49,315 bases of DNA, from contig CAIXGS010000023.1 of the NCBI GenBank assembly GCA_903919125.1, positions 1-49,315 of the forward strand, written 5' to 3'. The position numbers and the translations under genes are program-made. The DNA is from an uncultured Spartobacteria bacterium (GTDB lineage Bacteria; Verrucomicrobiota; Verrucomicrobiia; Chthoniobacterales; Chthoniobacteraceae). Under the pieces are notes generated by a model. It worked only from the letters and a program-made list of their open reading frames with translations. It made no database searches and was not told the origin of the DNA. Below, one piece after another: positions 1 to 10,358 of this stretch (position 1 is the stretch's first letter; each line of letters begins with the position of its first letter).

Positions 1-130
1 GTTTGTTTGTTTGTTTTTGTCTTTGTTTGGTTGTTGGTTGTTGGTTGTTGGTTGTTGGTTGTTGGTTGTTGGTTGTTGGTTGTTGGTTGTTGGTTGTTGG
101 TTGTTGGTTGTTGGTTGTTGGTTGTTGGTT
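1..130. repeat. Microsatellite: TTTG run then about 14 TTGTTGG copies
   Basis: Bases 1-29 are a degenerate run of GTTT units. From about 31 to 130 the 7-mer TTGTTGG repeats head to tail without a visible error, giving roughly 14 copies. The array begins at or before the window edge. It lies downstream of the last gene of a minus-strand group (small CPXCG protein) and contains no ORF. Slipped-strand expansion is the usual origin of such arrays; no function can be read from the sequence. Confidence 0.95.
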
Positions 131-131
131 A

Positions 132-195
132 TTAGGGGCTTAGGGGCTTAGGGGCTTAGGGGCTTAGGGGCTTAGGGGCTTAGGGGCTTAGGGGG
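132..195. repeat. Eight tandem copies of the 8-mer TTAGGGGC
   Basis: Units start at 132, 140, 148, 156, 164, 172, 180 and 188; the last reads TTAGGGGG. The plus strand therefore has a run of four or more Gs every 8 bases with 4-base spacers, which satisfies the common G-quadruplex pattern. The array ends exactly where the stop codon of the minus-strand CPXCG gene begins (196-198), so it forms that gene's immediate 3' flank; the transcript there would carry the C-rich complement. A structural role is inference only. Confidence 0.95.
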
Positions 196-381
196 TCAGG
201 GGCGGTTTGATTCTAGGGAGTGGATTTCGCCTGGTTCGCATTCCACGCACACGGCGATTGGGCGGCAACACACAGCGCAATCTTCAATATGTTCGTGAGA
301 TCCTTGGGAGGTGTCGATGGACGTCGAGAAGACTTCGCCGCACCAAGGGCAGTCTATGGAGGCGTCTTGAATGTAGTGCAT
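196..381 (-). CDS. CPXCG-motif cysteine-rich small protein
   Basis: A 61-residue protein with the pattern expected of the CPXCG cysteine-rich family (Cys_rich_CPXG): CPWCGE near residue 12 and a second cluster around DCAVCCRPI near residue 34, plus one further Cys-x-x-Cys-like position. The paired cysteines suggest a small zinc-ribbon fold; no enzymatic role is known for the family. It starts with ATG at 381, 22 bp after the hscB stop codon, so it is probably the last gene of that transcript. Its stop codon abuts the TTAGGGGC array. The family call is firm from the motif and length; the function is unknown. Confidence 0.8.
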   Translation of the reverse strand: MHYIQDASIDCPWCGEVFSTSIDTSQGSHEHIEDCAVCCRPIAVCVECEPGEIHSLESNRP

Positions 382-402
382 GATTTTAAGGCGTTTCGCG
401 GC

Positions 403-996
403 TCAGAGCCGCTCTTCCAATTTCAACCGAGTCTCGTGCAACTGCTCTTTCCAGCGCTGCAAATAGCGCATTTCACGCTGGGTGTTGGCAAGGTGTCGCA
501 AGGTTTCCGCAGTGCGGCGATCCCAAGTGAGATCGGCGGCGCGCACCTGATTTTCGCAACGGATCCAATGGTGTTCCACGCGTTCGATGAGGTGATCCAT
601 GTCAGAGCGCAGCACCATGAGTTCGCCGTGTTGGACGGCGCGCTCCACGGGAGAGGGGGTGGGGCTGCTCTGGGCGAAAAACGTGCTCACCTCGCGCTGG
701 AAGGTCGCGATGGTCATAAAGAGCTCCGGCAAGTTTGACGGGATTGCCCCCTCACTGGCAATTGCGAGTGCCTCGGGATTTTCCAATTCAAGCGCCGCCT
801 CCAAGCGCTTTACGGGATCCTTGAGGATTTGGTGAGCGGTATTGATTTTCTGGAACTCCGACTGCGCCTCTGGGGCTGCGTTGGTGTCAGGGTGCCACTG
901 AGCAGCGAGCTTGATAAAGGTCTGCTGGACGGTCTCCGACGCAAGCCACGGCCGCACCGGTATTTGGAAAGTGGCAAAGGGATTTTGTTCGGACAT
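403..996 (-). CDS. hscB: HscB-like Fe-S assembly J-domain co-chaperone
   Basis: The protein has 197 residues from the ATG at 996. Residues 1-75 form a J domain with the diagnostic HPD triplet at 35-37 (QWHPDTN), followed by a helical C-terminal half of the HscB oligomerisation/scaffold-binding type. HscB delivers the IscU scaffold to the HSP70 HscA and stimulates its ATPase during iron-sulphur cluster transfer in the cytoplasm. The total length is close to the usual 170-200 residues. A longer reading frame runs upstream to 1158, but that part would overlap recN and has no family similarity. No hscA or isc gene is visible nearby, so the partner genes must lie elsewhere. Confidence 0.85.
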   Translation of the reverse strand: MSEQNPFATFQIPVRPWLASETVQQTFIKLAAQWHPDTNAAPEAQSEFQKINTAHQILKDPVKRLEAALELENPEALAIASEGAIPSNLPELFMTIATFQREVSTFFAQSSPTPSPVERAVQHGELMVLRSDMDHLIERVEHHWIRCENQVRAADLTWDRRTAETLRHLANTQREMRYLQRWKEQLHETRLKLEERL

Positions 997-1078
997 CGGA
1001 AGGGCGAGGCTTTGATCCACACCGCACCTTAGGCGTTGCGGGCTGGATTTGCGCCTCAAAAACAGAGTTTCGCAACCT

Positions 1079-2770
1079 TCAGCGAGTCGACTTTCCTTTT
1101 TTTGGACGGGCCAGCAGGCTCCGTGCAAGCTCCAGAGCCGAGCCGGACGTGTCGCCAAGCATCCGCGCGATTTCCAGCTCCCGCTCTGCTCCCTCGGCCC
1201 GTTCCAGAGCGGAAATGGTTCTGCCTCCAGTGAAGGATTTCGTGACGACGAATTGCTGGTCGGCCTTGGCCGCGACTTGGGGTAAGTGAGAAATGCACAA
1301 TACTTGGCGCCCTATGCCCAGAGTTTGCATTTTTTGGCCCACCGCGTGCGCGATTTCCCCGCCGACATTGGCGTCGATCTCGTCGAAAACCAGAAGGGGA
1401 ATGGTGTCTTCCTCCGCCAGTGCGGATTTTACGGCCAACATCACCCGTGAAATTTCCCCGCTGGACGCTATGGAGCGCAACGGCTTGGAGGGCTCGCCGG
1501 GATTTGGCGCGAACATGAATTCGACGACTTCCATGCCCGAGGGGCCCGCTTGATGCAACGGCTCCAAGCGCACTCCAAATTCAGAGCGCCTGAAGCCCAA
1601 GTCTTTGAGGTGGTCTACGATCCGCGCAGCGAGTAGGGGTGCCGAGTCGGAGCGGACCTTGCGCAGAGCCATGCCGTTGATTTCCAACTCCACGACGACG
1701 GCGGCCAGCTCGCTTTGAATCCGCTGCCGTTCTTCTCCCCGGGCGCGCAGTTTGTGGTACCGCTCGGAAACTTCCGCTCCCCGAGCAATAACGCTCTCCA
1801 AGGTGCCGCCGTACTTGCGCTTGAGGGTTTCCAGCACCTCGATCCGCTCCTCCAATTGCTTCAACTGCTCCGGATCCGTTTCCACGGATTCGCCATAGCG
1901 CTGCAATTCCGTCGCCAATTCTTCCACCTCGGTGAGCGCGCGCAGATGGGCCTCGTTGAGGCGGCGAGCTGAGGGGTCTAAGCGCTCCATGTCGCGCAGA
2001 GCGCGGCCCACGCTACTGAGTTTTGCCAGGGCCGCATTGTCGGATTCCACCAGTTTATCGAGCACTTGAGAAGCGAGTTCCACGAGGCGCTTGCCTTGAG
2101 TTGCTACGGAATATTTGGCGAGCAGGTCCTCTTCCTCTCCGGCCTTTAATTCAGCGGACTCAATTTCGGTGCACTGATGGAGCAAAATTTCACATTCGCG
2201 CTCGAAAGCGGCCTCATCGCCGTGCAGATCGGCAAGGGCGCGCACCAGTTCTGTGCGTTTTGCATAAGTCTGAGCGTAAAGGGCGAACGCTGAGGAGGCG
2301 TGAGCGAAGGCATCTAGCAGGGAACGTTGAAGATCTTGAGATAGGAGGGACTGGTGATCGTGGGGGCCGTGCAGGTCGACTAGACCGTCACCCAGCGATT
2401 TTAGCACGTTGAGGGTCGTCGCCGTGCCGTTGATAAATTGTCGATTGGTGCCCGATGTCGTCATGACACGCTTGATTAAGAGCAACCCTTCGTCGCAAGG
2501 CTCCACGCCGAACCCTTCGAGATGGGCGTTGAGGAGTGCTGCGTCCCGGACTTCGAAACTGCCCTCCACGGTGCATGCCTCTTCCCCTGCGCGGATGAGC
2601 GATTTGTCCGCGCGCTCTCCGATGAGCAGCTTTAAAGCGCCCACAATGATCGACTTGCCCGACCCCGTCTCCCCAGTCACCGCAGTGAAACCAGGTCCCG
2701 GCGACCAGCTAAGATCTTCTACCAGAGCGAGGTTGCGGATGCGAACAGTGGAAAGCCGGAGCGGAGTCAC
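1079..2770 (-). CDS. recN: DNA repair protein RecN
   Basis: An SMC-like ATPase used in recombinational repair of double-strand breaks. With a GTG start at 2770 it has 563 residues, the normal RecN length. Walker A is GETGSGKS at about 33-40. A long charged helical middle (about 150-380) is the expected coiled coil. Walker B is LLVFDEIDANVGG at about 459, followed by the ISHLPQVAA motif. The reading frame stays open upstream to 2929, but that part overlaps kup and does not resemble RecN. GTG 2785 is an alternative start, and no clear Shine-Dalgarno sequence separates the two. It lies about 45 bp after kup and 82 bp before hscB on the same strand. Confidence 0.92.
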   Translation of the reverse strand: MTPLRLSTVRIRNLALVEDLSWSPGPGFTAVTGETGSGKSIIVGALKLLIGERADKSLIRAGEEACTVEGSFEVRDAALLNAHLEGFGVEPCDEGLLLIKRVMTTSGTNRQFINGTATTLNVLKSLGDGLVDLHGPHDHQSLLSQDLQRSLLDAFAHASSAFALYAQTYAKRTELVRALADLHGDEAAFERECEILLHQCTEIESAELKAGEEEDLLAKYSVATQGKRLVELASQVLDKLVESDNAALAKLSSVGRALRDMERLDPSARRLNEAHLRALTEVEELATELQRYGESVETDPEQLKQLEERIEVLETLKRKYGGTLESVIARGAEVSERYHKLRARGEERQRIQSELAAVVVELEINGMALRKVRSDSAPLLAARIVDHLKDLGFRRSEFGVRLEPLHQAGPSGMEVVEFMFAPNPGEPSKPLRSIASSGEISRVMLAVKSALAEEDTIPLLVFDEIDANVGGEIAHAVGQKMQTLGIGRQVLCISHLPQVAAKADQQFVVTKSFTGGRTISALERAEGAERELEIARMLGDTSGSALELARSLLARPKKGKSTR

Positions 2771-2817
2771 ACGTGTAACATACACAGGGCAGGTGCCCTT
2801 GGCGCAACAGAGACTTT

Positions 2818-4734
2818 CTAAATGGCGACGCGCATGCCCAATTCCACTACTCGGCCTTCGGGCAGACGGAAGAAGGTGCCGGGCGGTTCTGCTACGCGGG
2901 CGAGGAATGCGAAGATGGTCTCGCGCCAAAGGGCCATGCCGCGTTCTTTGGAAGGCACAATGGTTTCGCGTCCGAGGAAGAAGGTGACCTGCTCTGGGTT
3001 GCAGTCGAAGTCGAAGTAATGCTTCGCGCGGCGCAGGAGTTGAGGGACGTCAGGTTCTTGGAGAAACCCGTAATGCCCGGAGAGCCTCCAGAAGCCGGGG
3101 GCTATTTCGGACAGTTCGACCTGCTTACTGGGAGAAACGAAGGGATGATTGTCGGTGACGATGGTCATGAAGATGATTCGCTCATGAATTACCTTATTGT
3201 GCTTCATGTTGTGCATGAGAGCATTAGGGGCGCGATGGGAATTCGCCGACATAAAAACCGCAGTACCTGGAACACGAATGAGTCGCTCCGAGCTCTTAAG
3301 GCTTTCAATGAGTTCGTCCTGACTAAAAGTGGCTTTATCGAGGTTTTCACGGACCAGTTGGCGGCCCTTGCGCCAAGTTGTCATGATGATCAATAAAAAG
3401 GCGCCTACGACTAGTGGCAGCCAGCCGCCATCGAGAATTTTGAGCGCATTGGCCCCGAAGAACGTGGTTTCGAGCGCAAATGCGATGACCACAATGGGCG
3501 CCACGCGGTTGAGGTCCCAACCCCAACTGTAGCGTGCGGCGAAGAAAAAGAGGAGCGTGGTGACCATCATGGTGAGGGTCACAGCAATGCCGTAGGCGGC
3601 GGCTAGCGCTTCCGAGGAGCCGAACATCTTCACTAGGACGACGCACGCCACCATGAGCATCCAGTTGATGGTCGGTATATAAATCTGGCCGCGAGTGTGA
3701 GCCGAAGTGTGGCGGATGCCCAAGCGAGGCAGGTAGCCTAGTTGGATGGCCTGTAGGGTAAGGGAATAGGTGCCGGTGATTAGGGCCTGACTCGCGATCA
3801 CTGTTGCGGCAGCGGCAAGAATAACCATCGGAATAAGAGCCCAAGGCGGGAAGAGCGCGAAAAACGGGCTAAAATTTTCCACCTGCATGATGTCTGGGTT
3901 TTCGAGAACCTTGATGCGAACCAAGGCTCCTTGGCCCAAGTAATTGAGGAAAAGTGAGGGGAACACGACGGCAAACCACCCCGCGCGGATCGGGTTTGCC
4001 CCGAAGTGTCCCATGTCAGCGTAAAGTGCTTCTCCCCCAGTGACCACGAGGAACACCCCGCCGAGCACGAAGAAAGCTTTGCTACCTCCGTTGTAAAATA
4101 GGTCGATGGCGTATTTTGGATTGATGCAGGCGAGAACACCGGGATCTCTGATGATCCAGGAAAGGCCCCCTAGGGCAATGGCCAAAAACCAGATCACTGT
4201 AATGGGGCCAAACCAACGCCCGACTTTTTCCGAGCCAGCGCGCTGCACGGAGAAGAGGCCGATAAGGATGCCAATGGTGATTGGAACCACGTACGGCTTG
4301 AATACTGGGGTGATCACGTTGAGACCTTCCACGGCGCTGAGCACCGAGATGGCGGGGGTGATAATCCCATCTCCAAAAAGCAAAGCGGCCCCAGCAACGC
4401 CGGTGAAAAGAAGCGCGGCGCGGCGTTTGGAATCGAGGCCGAGCTTTTCCACAGCCAGCGAGAGCAAGGCGAGGATCCCGCCTTCGCCATTGCGGTCGGC
4501 CTTCATCACGAAGAGAAGATACTTCACCGTCACGATGAGTGTCAGGGTCCAAACGATGAGCGAGAGGACGCCCATGACGTTGGCGGCGTTGGCTGGGACA
4601 GTATGGGCCCCTTTAAAGCATTCTTTGAATGAGTATAACGGGCTGGTGCCGATATCTCCAAAGACGACACCGAGTGCTCCGATGATTAGGGCAGAGTTCG
4701 ACGGACGGTGCTCTGCAGCGTGATTTGAATTCAT
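2818..4734 (-). CDS. kup: Kup-type low-affinity potassium transporter
   Basis: A 638-residue KUP/HAK/KT potassium:proton symporter. The family signature GDIGTSPLYSFKECF sits in the first membrane helix, followed by about twelve hydrophobic segments to around residue 440 and a soluble C-terminal domain of about 180 residues. The start is placed at ATG 4734 (MNSNHAAEH...), just before the first membrane segment. A further upstream start at 4797 would add a basic peptide unlike the family. The gene is divergent from purA and is followed by recN on the same strand. Product and family are clear; transport affinity is inferred from the family. Confidence 0.93.
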   Translation of the reverse strand: MNSNHAAEHRPSNSALIIGALGVVFGDIGTSPLYSFKECFKGAHTVPANAANVMGVLSLIVWTLTLIVTVKYLLFVMKADRNGEGGILALLSLAVEKLGLDSKRRAALLFTGVAGAALLFGDGIITPAISVLSAVEGLNVITPVFKPYVVPITIGILIGLFSVQRAGSEKVGRWFGPITVIWFLAIALGGLSWIIRDPGVLACINPKYAIDLFYNGGSKAFFVLGGVFLVVTGGEALYADMGHFGANPIRAGWFAVVFPSLFLNYLGQGALVRIKVLENPDIMQVENFSPFFALFPPWALIPMVILAAAATVIASQALITGTYSLTLQAIQLGYLPRLGIRHTSAHTRGQIYIPTINWMLMVACVVLVKMFGSSEALAAAYGIAVTLTMMVTTLLFFFAARYSWGWDLNRVAPIVVIAFALETTFFGANALKILDGGWLPLVVGAFLLIIMTTWRKGRQLVRENLDKATFSQDELIESLKSSERLIRVPGTAVFMSANSHRAPNALMHNMKHNKVIHERIIFMTIVTDNHPFVSPSKQVELSEIAPGFWRLSGHYGFLQEPDVPQLLRRAKHYFDFDCNPEQVTFFLGRETIVPSKERGMALWRETIFAFLARVAEPPGTFFRLPEGRVVELGMRVAI

Positions 4735-6438
<1,704 letters not shown>

Positions 6439-6515
6439 TCTGCTTTGTTTGGCAGTATGCGATTTCTCGATGGGATACGAAGTTCCACTCGGAGGTTAGC
6501 GTCGGCGGGTTGAGA

Positions 6516-7268
6516 ATGACTGCGAAGAGCTCAAACACACTGGAAAAAGGGAAGGAGGGCGTGGTGAAAATTCCTCCTCCCAAGCATATTGCCATTATCA
6601 TGGACGGTAATGGCCGGTGGGCTCAACAGAGGGGCTTGCCGCGGGTTTCGGGTCACGAAAACGGCGCCGCTGCGTTGCGAACCGTCACGGAGACGTGTTG
6701 CGAGATCGGGGTGGGCTGTTTGACGGTGTACGCTTTTTCCATCGAGAACTGGAAGCGCCCAGCGGAGGAGGTACACGCGCTGTTTGGTTTGCTGGAACAC
6801 TTTTTGGCCGCTGAACTGCCCACCTTACTGGCCAATAACATTCGCTTACGTGCGATCGGTCGCTTGCAAGAACTCCCGGCATCCGCCCTCGCTGCGCTGG
6901 AAAAGACCATCGATCTTACTTCGCACAATACGGGGATGAGCTTGGTACTGGCTATCAATTACAGTGGGCGCGCGGAGTTGGAAGACGCGGTGCGTTCTGT
7001 TTGCAAAGAAGTGGCGAATGGCTTGTTACACCCTGAAAACTTCACCCAAGAGGATCTTGAGCGTAACCTTTATACGCGTGATTGGCCGGACCCAGACTTG
7101 TTGATTCGCACTTCGGGTGAAATGCGCTTGTCAAACTTTTTACTTTGGCAATTGAGTTACACTGAGCTGTACGTTACCCCCAAATGTTGGCCGGATTTCG
7201 GCAGGGAAGACCTGCTGGAAGCTGTTTTGGATTTTCACCGGCGTAAGCGCCGCTTCGGAGGAATTTAA
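6516..7268 (+). CDS. uppS: Isoprenyl (undecaprenyl) diphosphate synthase
   Basis: A cis-prenyltransferase that extends farnesyl diphosphate with isopentenyl diphosphate to make the C55 lipid carrier for peptidoglycan and O-antigen. It has 250 residues from ATG 6516. The catalytic motif IIMDGNGRWA starts near residue 27 with Asp30, and the C-terminal substrate-binding block RTSGEMRLSNFLLWQ is intact. The reading frame is open upstream into purA but not conserved there. A GGAGG lies 20 bp before the chosen start, and an in-frame TTG at 6510 is possible. It ends 3 bp before the next gene, so the two are co-transcribed. Confidence 0.95.
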   Translation: MTAKSSNTLEKGKEGVVKIPPPKHIAIIMDGNGRWAQQRGLPRVSGHENGAAALRTVTETCCEIGVGCLTVYAFSIENWKRPAEEVHALFGLLEHFLAAELPTLLANNIRLRAIGRLQELPASALAALEKTIDLTSHNTGMSLVLAINYSGRAELEDAVRSVCKEVANGLLHPENFTQEDLERNLYTRDWPDPDLLIRTSGEMRLSNFLLWQLSYTELYVTPKCWPDFGREDLLEAVLDFHRRKRRFGGI

Positions 7269-7271
7269 CTT

Positions 7272-8735
7272 ATGGCACGTATTCAAACCATACTCATCGC
7301 GGATCCGGATCCGGATTTTTTAGTGTGGACAACCAACCAACTCTCCAGCGCCACTACCAAAGTAATTACAACCTCCGACTCTGAGGAGGCTTACCGGATC
7401 TACCTAAAGGAAAAGCCCGACGTCATGATGGCGGAGACTCACCTCTCTCCCTTCGGCGGGATGGAGCTTCTCGCGCGGATCCGGCAGCGCGCCCCCAATG
7501 CGATTGTGGTGCTTTCAAGCGCTTTTGGCACCACGCAGGCGGTGATTGAATCGATGCGTCTGGGCGCGTTTGACTTTGTTCGTAAGGAAACCCTGCCCTT
7601 CACGCTTAAGGCCGTGATCGATGTCGCACTTAAGGCGCAGGCTGAAATGCGGGCAGCGACTTCCGCCAAGCCGCAGCTTACGGTGGAAGAACATCAGGAC
7701 TCGCTTGTGGGCAAGTCGGAGGCGATGGCGCAGGTATTCAAAATGGTGGGGCGTGTTTCAGCCTCCGACGCGCCTGTGATGATCACGGGCGAAAGCGGCT
7801 CGGGTAAGGAACTGGTGGCGCGCGCCGTGCACACTTATTCGCAGCGCAACGGCAAGAGCTTTGTTGCCATTAACTGCGCGGCCATCCCTGAGCAGCTTTT
7901 GGAAAGTGAGCTTTTTGGTCACGAAAAGGGAGCCTTTACGGGAGCGGTATCCCAGCGCGCCGGCCGTTTTGAGCAGAGCAACGGCGGGACCCTGTTTTTG
8001 GATGAAATTGGGGATATGCCGCTTCAGCTCCAGAGCAAAATCCTTAGGGTTTTGCAGGATGGCGAGTTTTCACGCGTGGGCGGCTCCAGTTCGATCAAAT
8101 CCGACGTGCGGATCATCGCAGCCACCAACAAAAACCTCGAACAGGAAGTGGCAGAGCGGAAGTTCAGAGAGGATCTTTTTTACCGATTGAACGTGGTGCG
8201 CATTCAGTTGCCGCCCCTTCGCCAGCGCCTGGAGGACGTGCGTTTACTGGCCGAATATTTTCTGCAAAAGGTTTCCACGCGTCAGCGTTTGCCGAGGCTC
8301 AAAATTTCGGAGGATGCCATTAAAGTTCTCGAAGGTCACAACTGGCCGGGGAACGTTCGGGAGCTGGAGAATACCATCCACCGCGCCTGCGTTTTTGCGA
8401 CGTCCGACGTGCTTTTGCCCAAGGACATTCCCTTGGGTGCTGGACCGATGTTAAGCGAGGAGGACTCGGGTGATTTGGCCCCTAGCGGCCGCAATTCCAG
8501 TCTCGCGAACGTCGTGACCAAGGAAATGGCCATCGATGCTTTACTTAAAGCGGCGGAGCAGGATCCGAAACTACAGTTGCTCCCTTGGGTGGAGCGGGAG
8601 TTTACGCTGCACTCGATGCGTGCCACAAACGGCAATCAGGTTCGGGCGGCGAAGTTGCTGGGCATCACACGGGCAACGCTTCGCAAGCGGATGGAGATTT
8701 TTGGGATTTTCAAAGAGCTGAATATTACTGGGTGA
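7272..8735 (+). CDS. NtrC-type sigma-54 activator with atypical receiver (Glu at phosphosite)
   Basis: A 487-residue three-domain regulator. Residues 1-125 form a receiver, about 143-380 an AAA+ sigma-54 interaction domain (Walker A GESGSGKE, the loop GAFTGA that contacts sigma-54, and FLDEIGDMP as Walker B), and the last 45 a Fis-type helix-turn-helix. In the receiver the position of the phosphorylated Asp aligns with Glu55 (MMAETHLSP) and the second acidic-pocket residue is Pro12 (IADPDPD). The lysine is kept (Lys105). Phosphorylation control is therefore unlikely; a constitutive or ligand-controlled mode is inferred. A good GGAGG lies upstream of ATG 7272. It follows uppS by 3 bp, with no histidine kinase nearby. 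Confidence 0.93.
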   Translation: MARIQTILIADPDPDFLVWTTNQLSSATTKVITTSDSEEAYRIYLKEKPDVMMAETHLSPFGGMELLARIRQRAPNAIVVLSSAFGTTQAVIESMRLGAFDFVRKETLPFTLKAVIDVALKAQAEMRAATSAKPQLTVEEHQDSLVGKSEAMAQVFKMVGRVSASDAPVMITGESGSGKELVARAVHTYSQRNGKSFVAINCAAIPEQLLESELFGHEKGAFTGAVSQRAGRFEQSNGGTLFLDEIGDMPLQLQSKILRVLQDGEFSRVGGSSSIKSDVRIIAATNKNLEQEVAERKFREDLFYRLNVVRIQLPPLRQRLEDVRLLAEYFLQKVSTRQRLPRLKISEDAIKVLEGHNWPGNVRELENTIHRACVFATSDVLLPKDIPLGAGPMLSEEDSGDLAPSGRNSSLANVVTKEMAIDALLKAAEQDPKLQLLPWVEREFTLHSMRATNGNQVRAAKLLGITRATLRKRMEIFGIFKELNITG

Positions 8736-8822
8736 AATACTGGTTGGAGGGGCATTCGAGAGTGCCGGAGCGTAGAGCCTTCCGTGTGGTTCAAAGCTTC
8801 TTTCCATCTAACCAATGGCCGC

Positions 8823-8851
8823 TTGACTCCGCTATTGGTGTCCTTTACTAT
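8823..8851 (+). promoter_or_regulatory. Candidate sigma-70 promoter of the nusA operon
   Basis: A -35 hexamer TTGACT (8823-8828), a 17-bp spacer and a -10 hexamer TACTAT (8846-8851) form a near-consensus pair between the regulator stop codon at 8735 and nusA at 8977. Transcription would begin near 8858 and leave a leader of about 120 nt. Confidence 0.6.
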
Positions 8852-8907
8852 GCTTGGCTAGCTTAGAGTGCGGAGGTCAGTTCGGGGGAGCTTAGGAGAG
8901 AGAAAGG

Positions 8908-8928
8908 CGGGTTTTTGCCCGGTTTTTT
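8908..8928 (+). terminator. Weak intrinsic terminator or attenuator in the nusA leader
   Basis: A short hairpin, CGGG (8908-8911) pairing with CCCG (8918-8921), is followed within one base by six Ts (8923-8928). It lies downstream of the candidate promoter and 48 bp before nusA. It could end transcripts from the upstream regulator gene or attenuate the operon. The stem has only four GC pairs, so efficiency is doubtful. Confidence 0.35.
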
Positions 8929-8976
8929 CACCCTGATGTTCCCCTTTTCCGTCTCTACCACTCCCATTTTTTGAGT

Positions 8977-10230
8977 ATGAACAGCGAAATTTTAGCAGGT
9001 CTGGATTTTTTTGAGCGAGACAAAGGTATCAAGCGTGAAGTGCTGCTTGAAGCCATGAACAACGCCTTGCTGACGGCAGCCCGCAAAGCAGTGGGACCGG
9101 CCCGGGATCTGCGTGTGGAGTTCGATCCAAAAACATCCACTTTTAAGACCATCGCGAAGCTGATCGTAGTCGATAAAGTCACCAACAAGCACGACGAAAT
9201 CAGCCTTAACGAGGCTCTCAAGTTAGTGCCCGCGACTGTGGTGGGTGAGGAAATCGATGTGCTCGTCACTCCCAAAGACTTCGGTCGTATCGCTGCTCAA
9301 ACCGCCCGTCAGGCCATGATGCAACGCATTCGCCAGGCAGAGAGGGAGTTGATTTACGAAGAGTTTAAGGATCGCGCTGGGGAGATTGTCACCGGTACGG
9401 TGCGTCGTTTTGAGCGTTCGGACGTCATTGTTGATCTAGGTAAGTTCGAAGGGATCATGCCCAACCGTGAGCGTGTGGCCACCGAGGAGTACACCATTGG
9501 TGATCGGGTTCGGGCTTATGTGGTGGCCGTGGAAAACGGGATACGCGGTCCGGAAATCATTTTATCGAGGAGCCATCCGAATTTTGTACGACGTCTCTTT
9601 GAGATGGAAGTCGCGGAGATCGCAGACCGCACCGTCGAAGTGAAGGGGATCGCTCGTGAAGCTGGGCACCGCACTAAAATTGCGGTGTGGAGCGCGAACG
9701 AAAAAGTGGATCCAGTCGGTGCGTGCGTAGGAATGCGCGGGGCACGAGTGAAGAACATCGTCAGAGAGCTCAACAATGAGAAGGTGGACATTATTCGTTG
9801 GAGCGCAGACATTAAGGAATTAGTGATCGAAGCGTTGAAGCCCGCGAAAATCAAGACCATCACGCTGGACGAGGCTCGTAAGAACGTTGTGATTAAGGTG
9901 GAAGACGACCAGTTATCACTGGCGATCGGCAAGCGCGGCCAGAATGCCCGTTTGACTTCCCGTCTTTGCGGCTGGGATATTTCCATCGAAAAAGATGAGT
10001 CTGTTCGGGAGGCTTTCGAGCAAAACGTCGAGAAGGGCATTGCCGGTCTGATGAAAGCGCTTTCGGTCTCTGAAGAAATCGCCCGGAAGCTTACTGAAAG
10101 CGGGATGAACAGCGTTGAAGTGTTGGGCGAGCCCCAAGATATTTGTGACGTCACAGGCTGTGATCTCGCCACCGCCGAGCAGATTTACGCTGCTGGACAA
10201 GCTGCTGTGGCGGCTGGGCAACATGCTTAA
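8977..10230 (+). CDS. nusA: Transcription termination/antitermination factor NusA
   Basis: Binds RNA polymerase and nascent RNA and modulates pausing, termination and antitermination. The 417-residue protein has the N-terminal polymerase-binding domain (about 1-125), an S1 domain (about 133-200, GEIVTGTVRRFE), two KH domains (about 205-345, with GACVGMRGARVKNI and LAIGKRGQNARL) and a C-terminal helical acidic region with a helix-hairpin-helix-like repeat. ATG 8977 is chosen; a TTG two codons earlier is in frame. It opens a conserved translation cluster with infB and rbfA. The usual upstream rimP and the downstream ylxR/ribosomal-L7Ae gene are absent here. Confidence 0.95.
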   Translation: MNSEILAGLDFFERDKGIKREVLLEAMNNALLTAARKAVGPARDLRVEFDPKTSTFKTIAKLIVVDKVTNKHDEISLNEALKLVPATVVGEEIDVLVTPKDFGRIAAQTARQAMMQRIRQAERELIYEEFKDRAGEIVTGTVRRFERSDVIVDLGKFEGIMPNRERVATEEYTIGDRVRAYVVAVENGIRGPEIILSRSHPNFVRRLFEMEVAEIADRTVEVKGIAREAGHRTKIAVWSANEKVDPVGACVGMRGARVKNIVRELNNEKVDIIRWSADIKELVIEALKPAKIKTITLDEARKNVVIKVEDDQLSLAIGKRGQNARLTSRLCGWDISIEKDESVREAFEQNVEKGIAGLMKALSVSEEIARKLTESGMNSVEVLGEPQDICDVTGCDLATAEQIYAAGQAAVAAGQHA

Positions 10231-10358
10231 CGCGCCCCTTACAGCGAACCTCAAAACGCGCTGAACCTCAAAAACAACTTAGTTTTTCTAATTCTAAATC
10301 CTCTCTCGGAATTCTCTCCCCGAATTTTCCACCCTTCCCTCTGCGCACCAAGTACTGA

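Noticed and set aside
1-195. CRISPR array or telomere-like end
   Set aside because: There are no spacers between the units, so it is not a CRISPR array. TTAGGGGC resembles telomere repeats only superficially, and ordinary bacterial genes continue directly after it.
220-738. Plus-strand frame of 172 codons opposite the CPXCG and hscB genes
   Set aside because: Both genes on the other strand carry clear family motifs; this frame has none.
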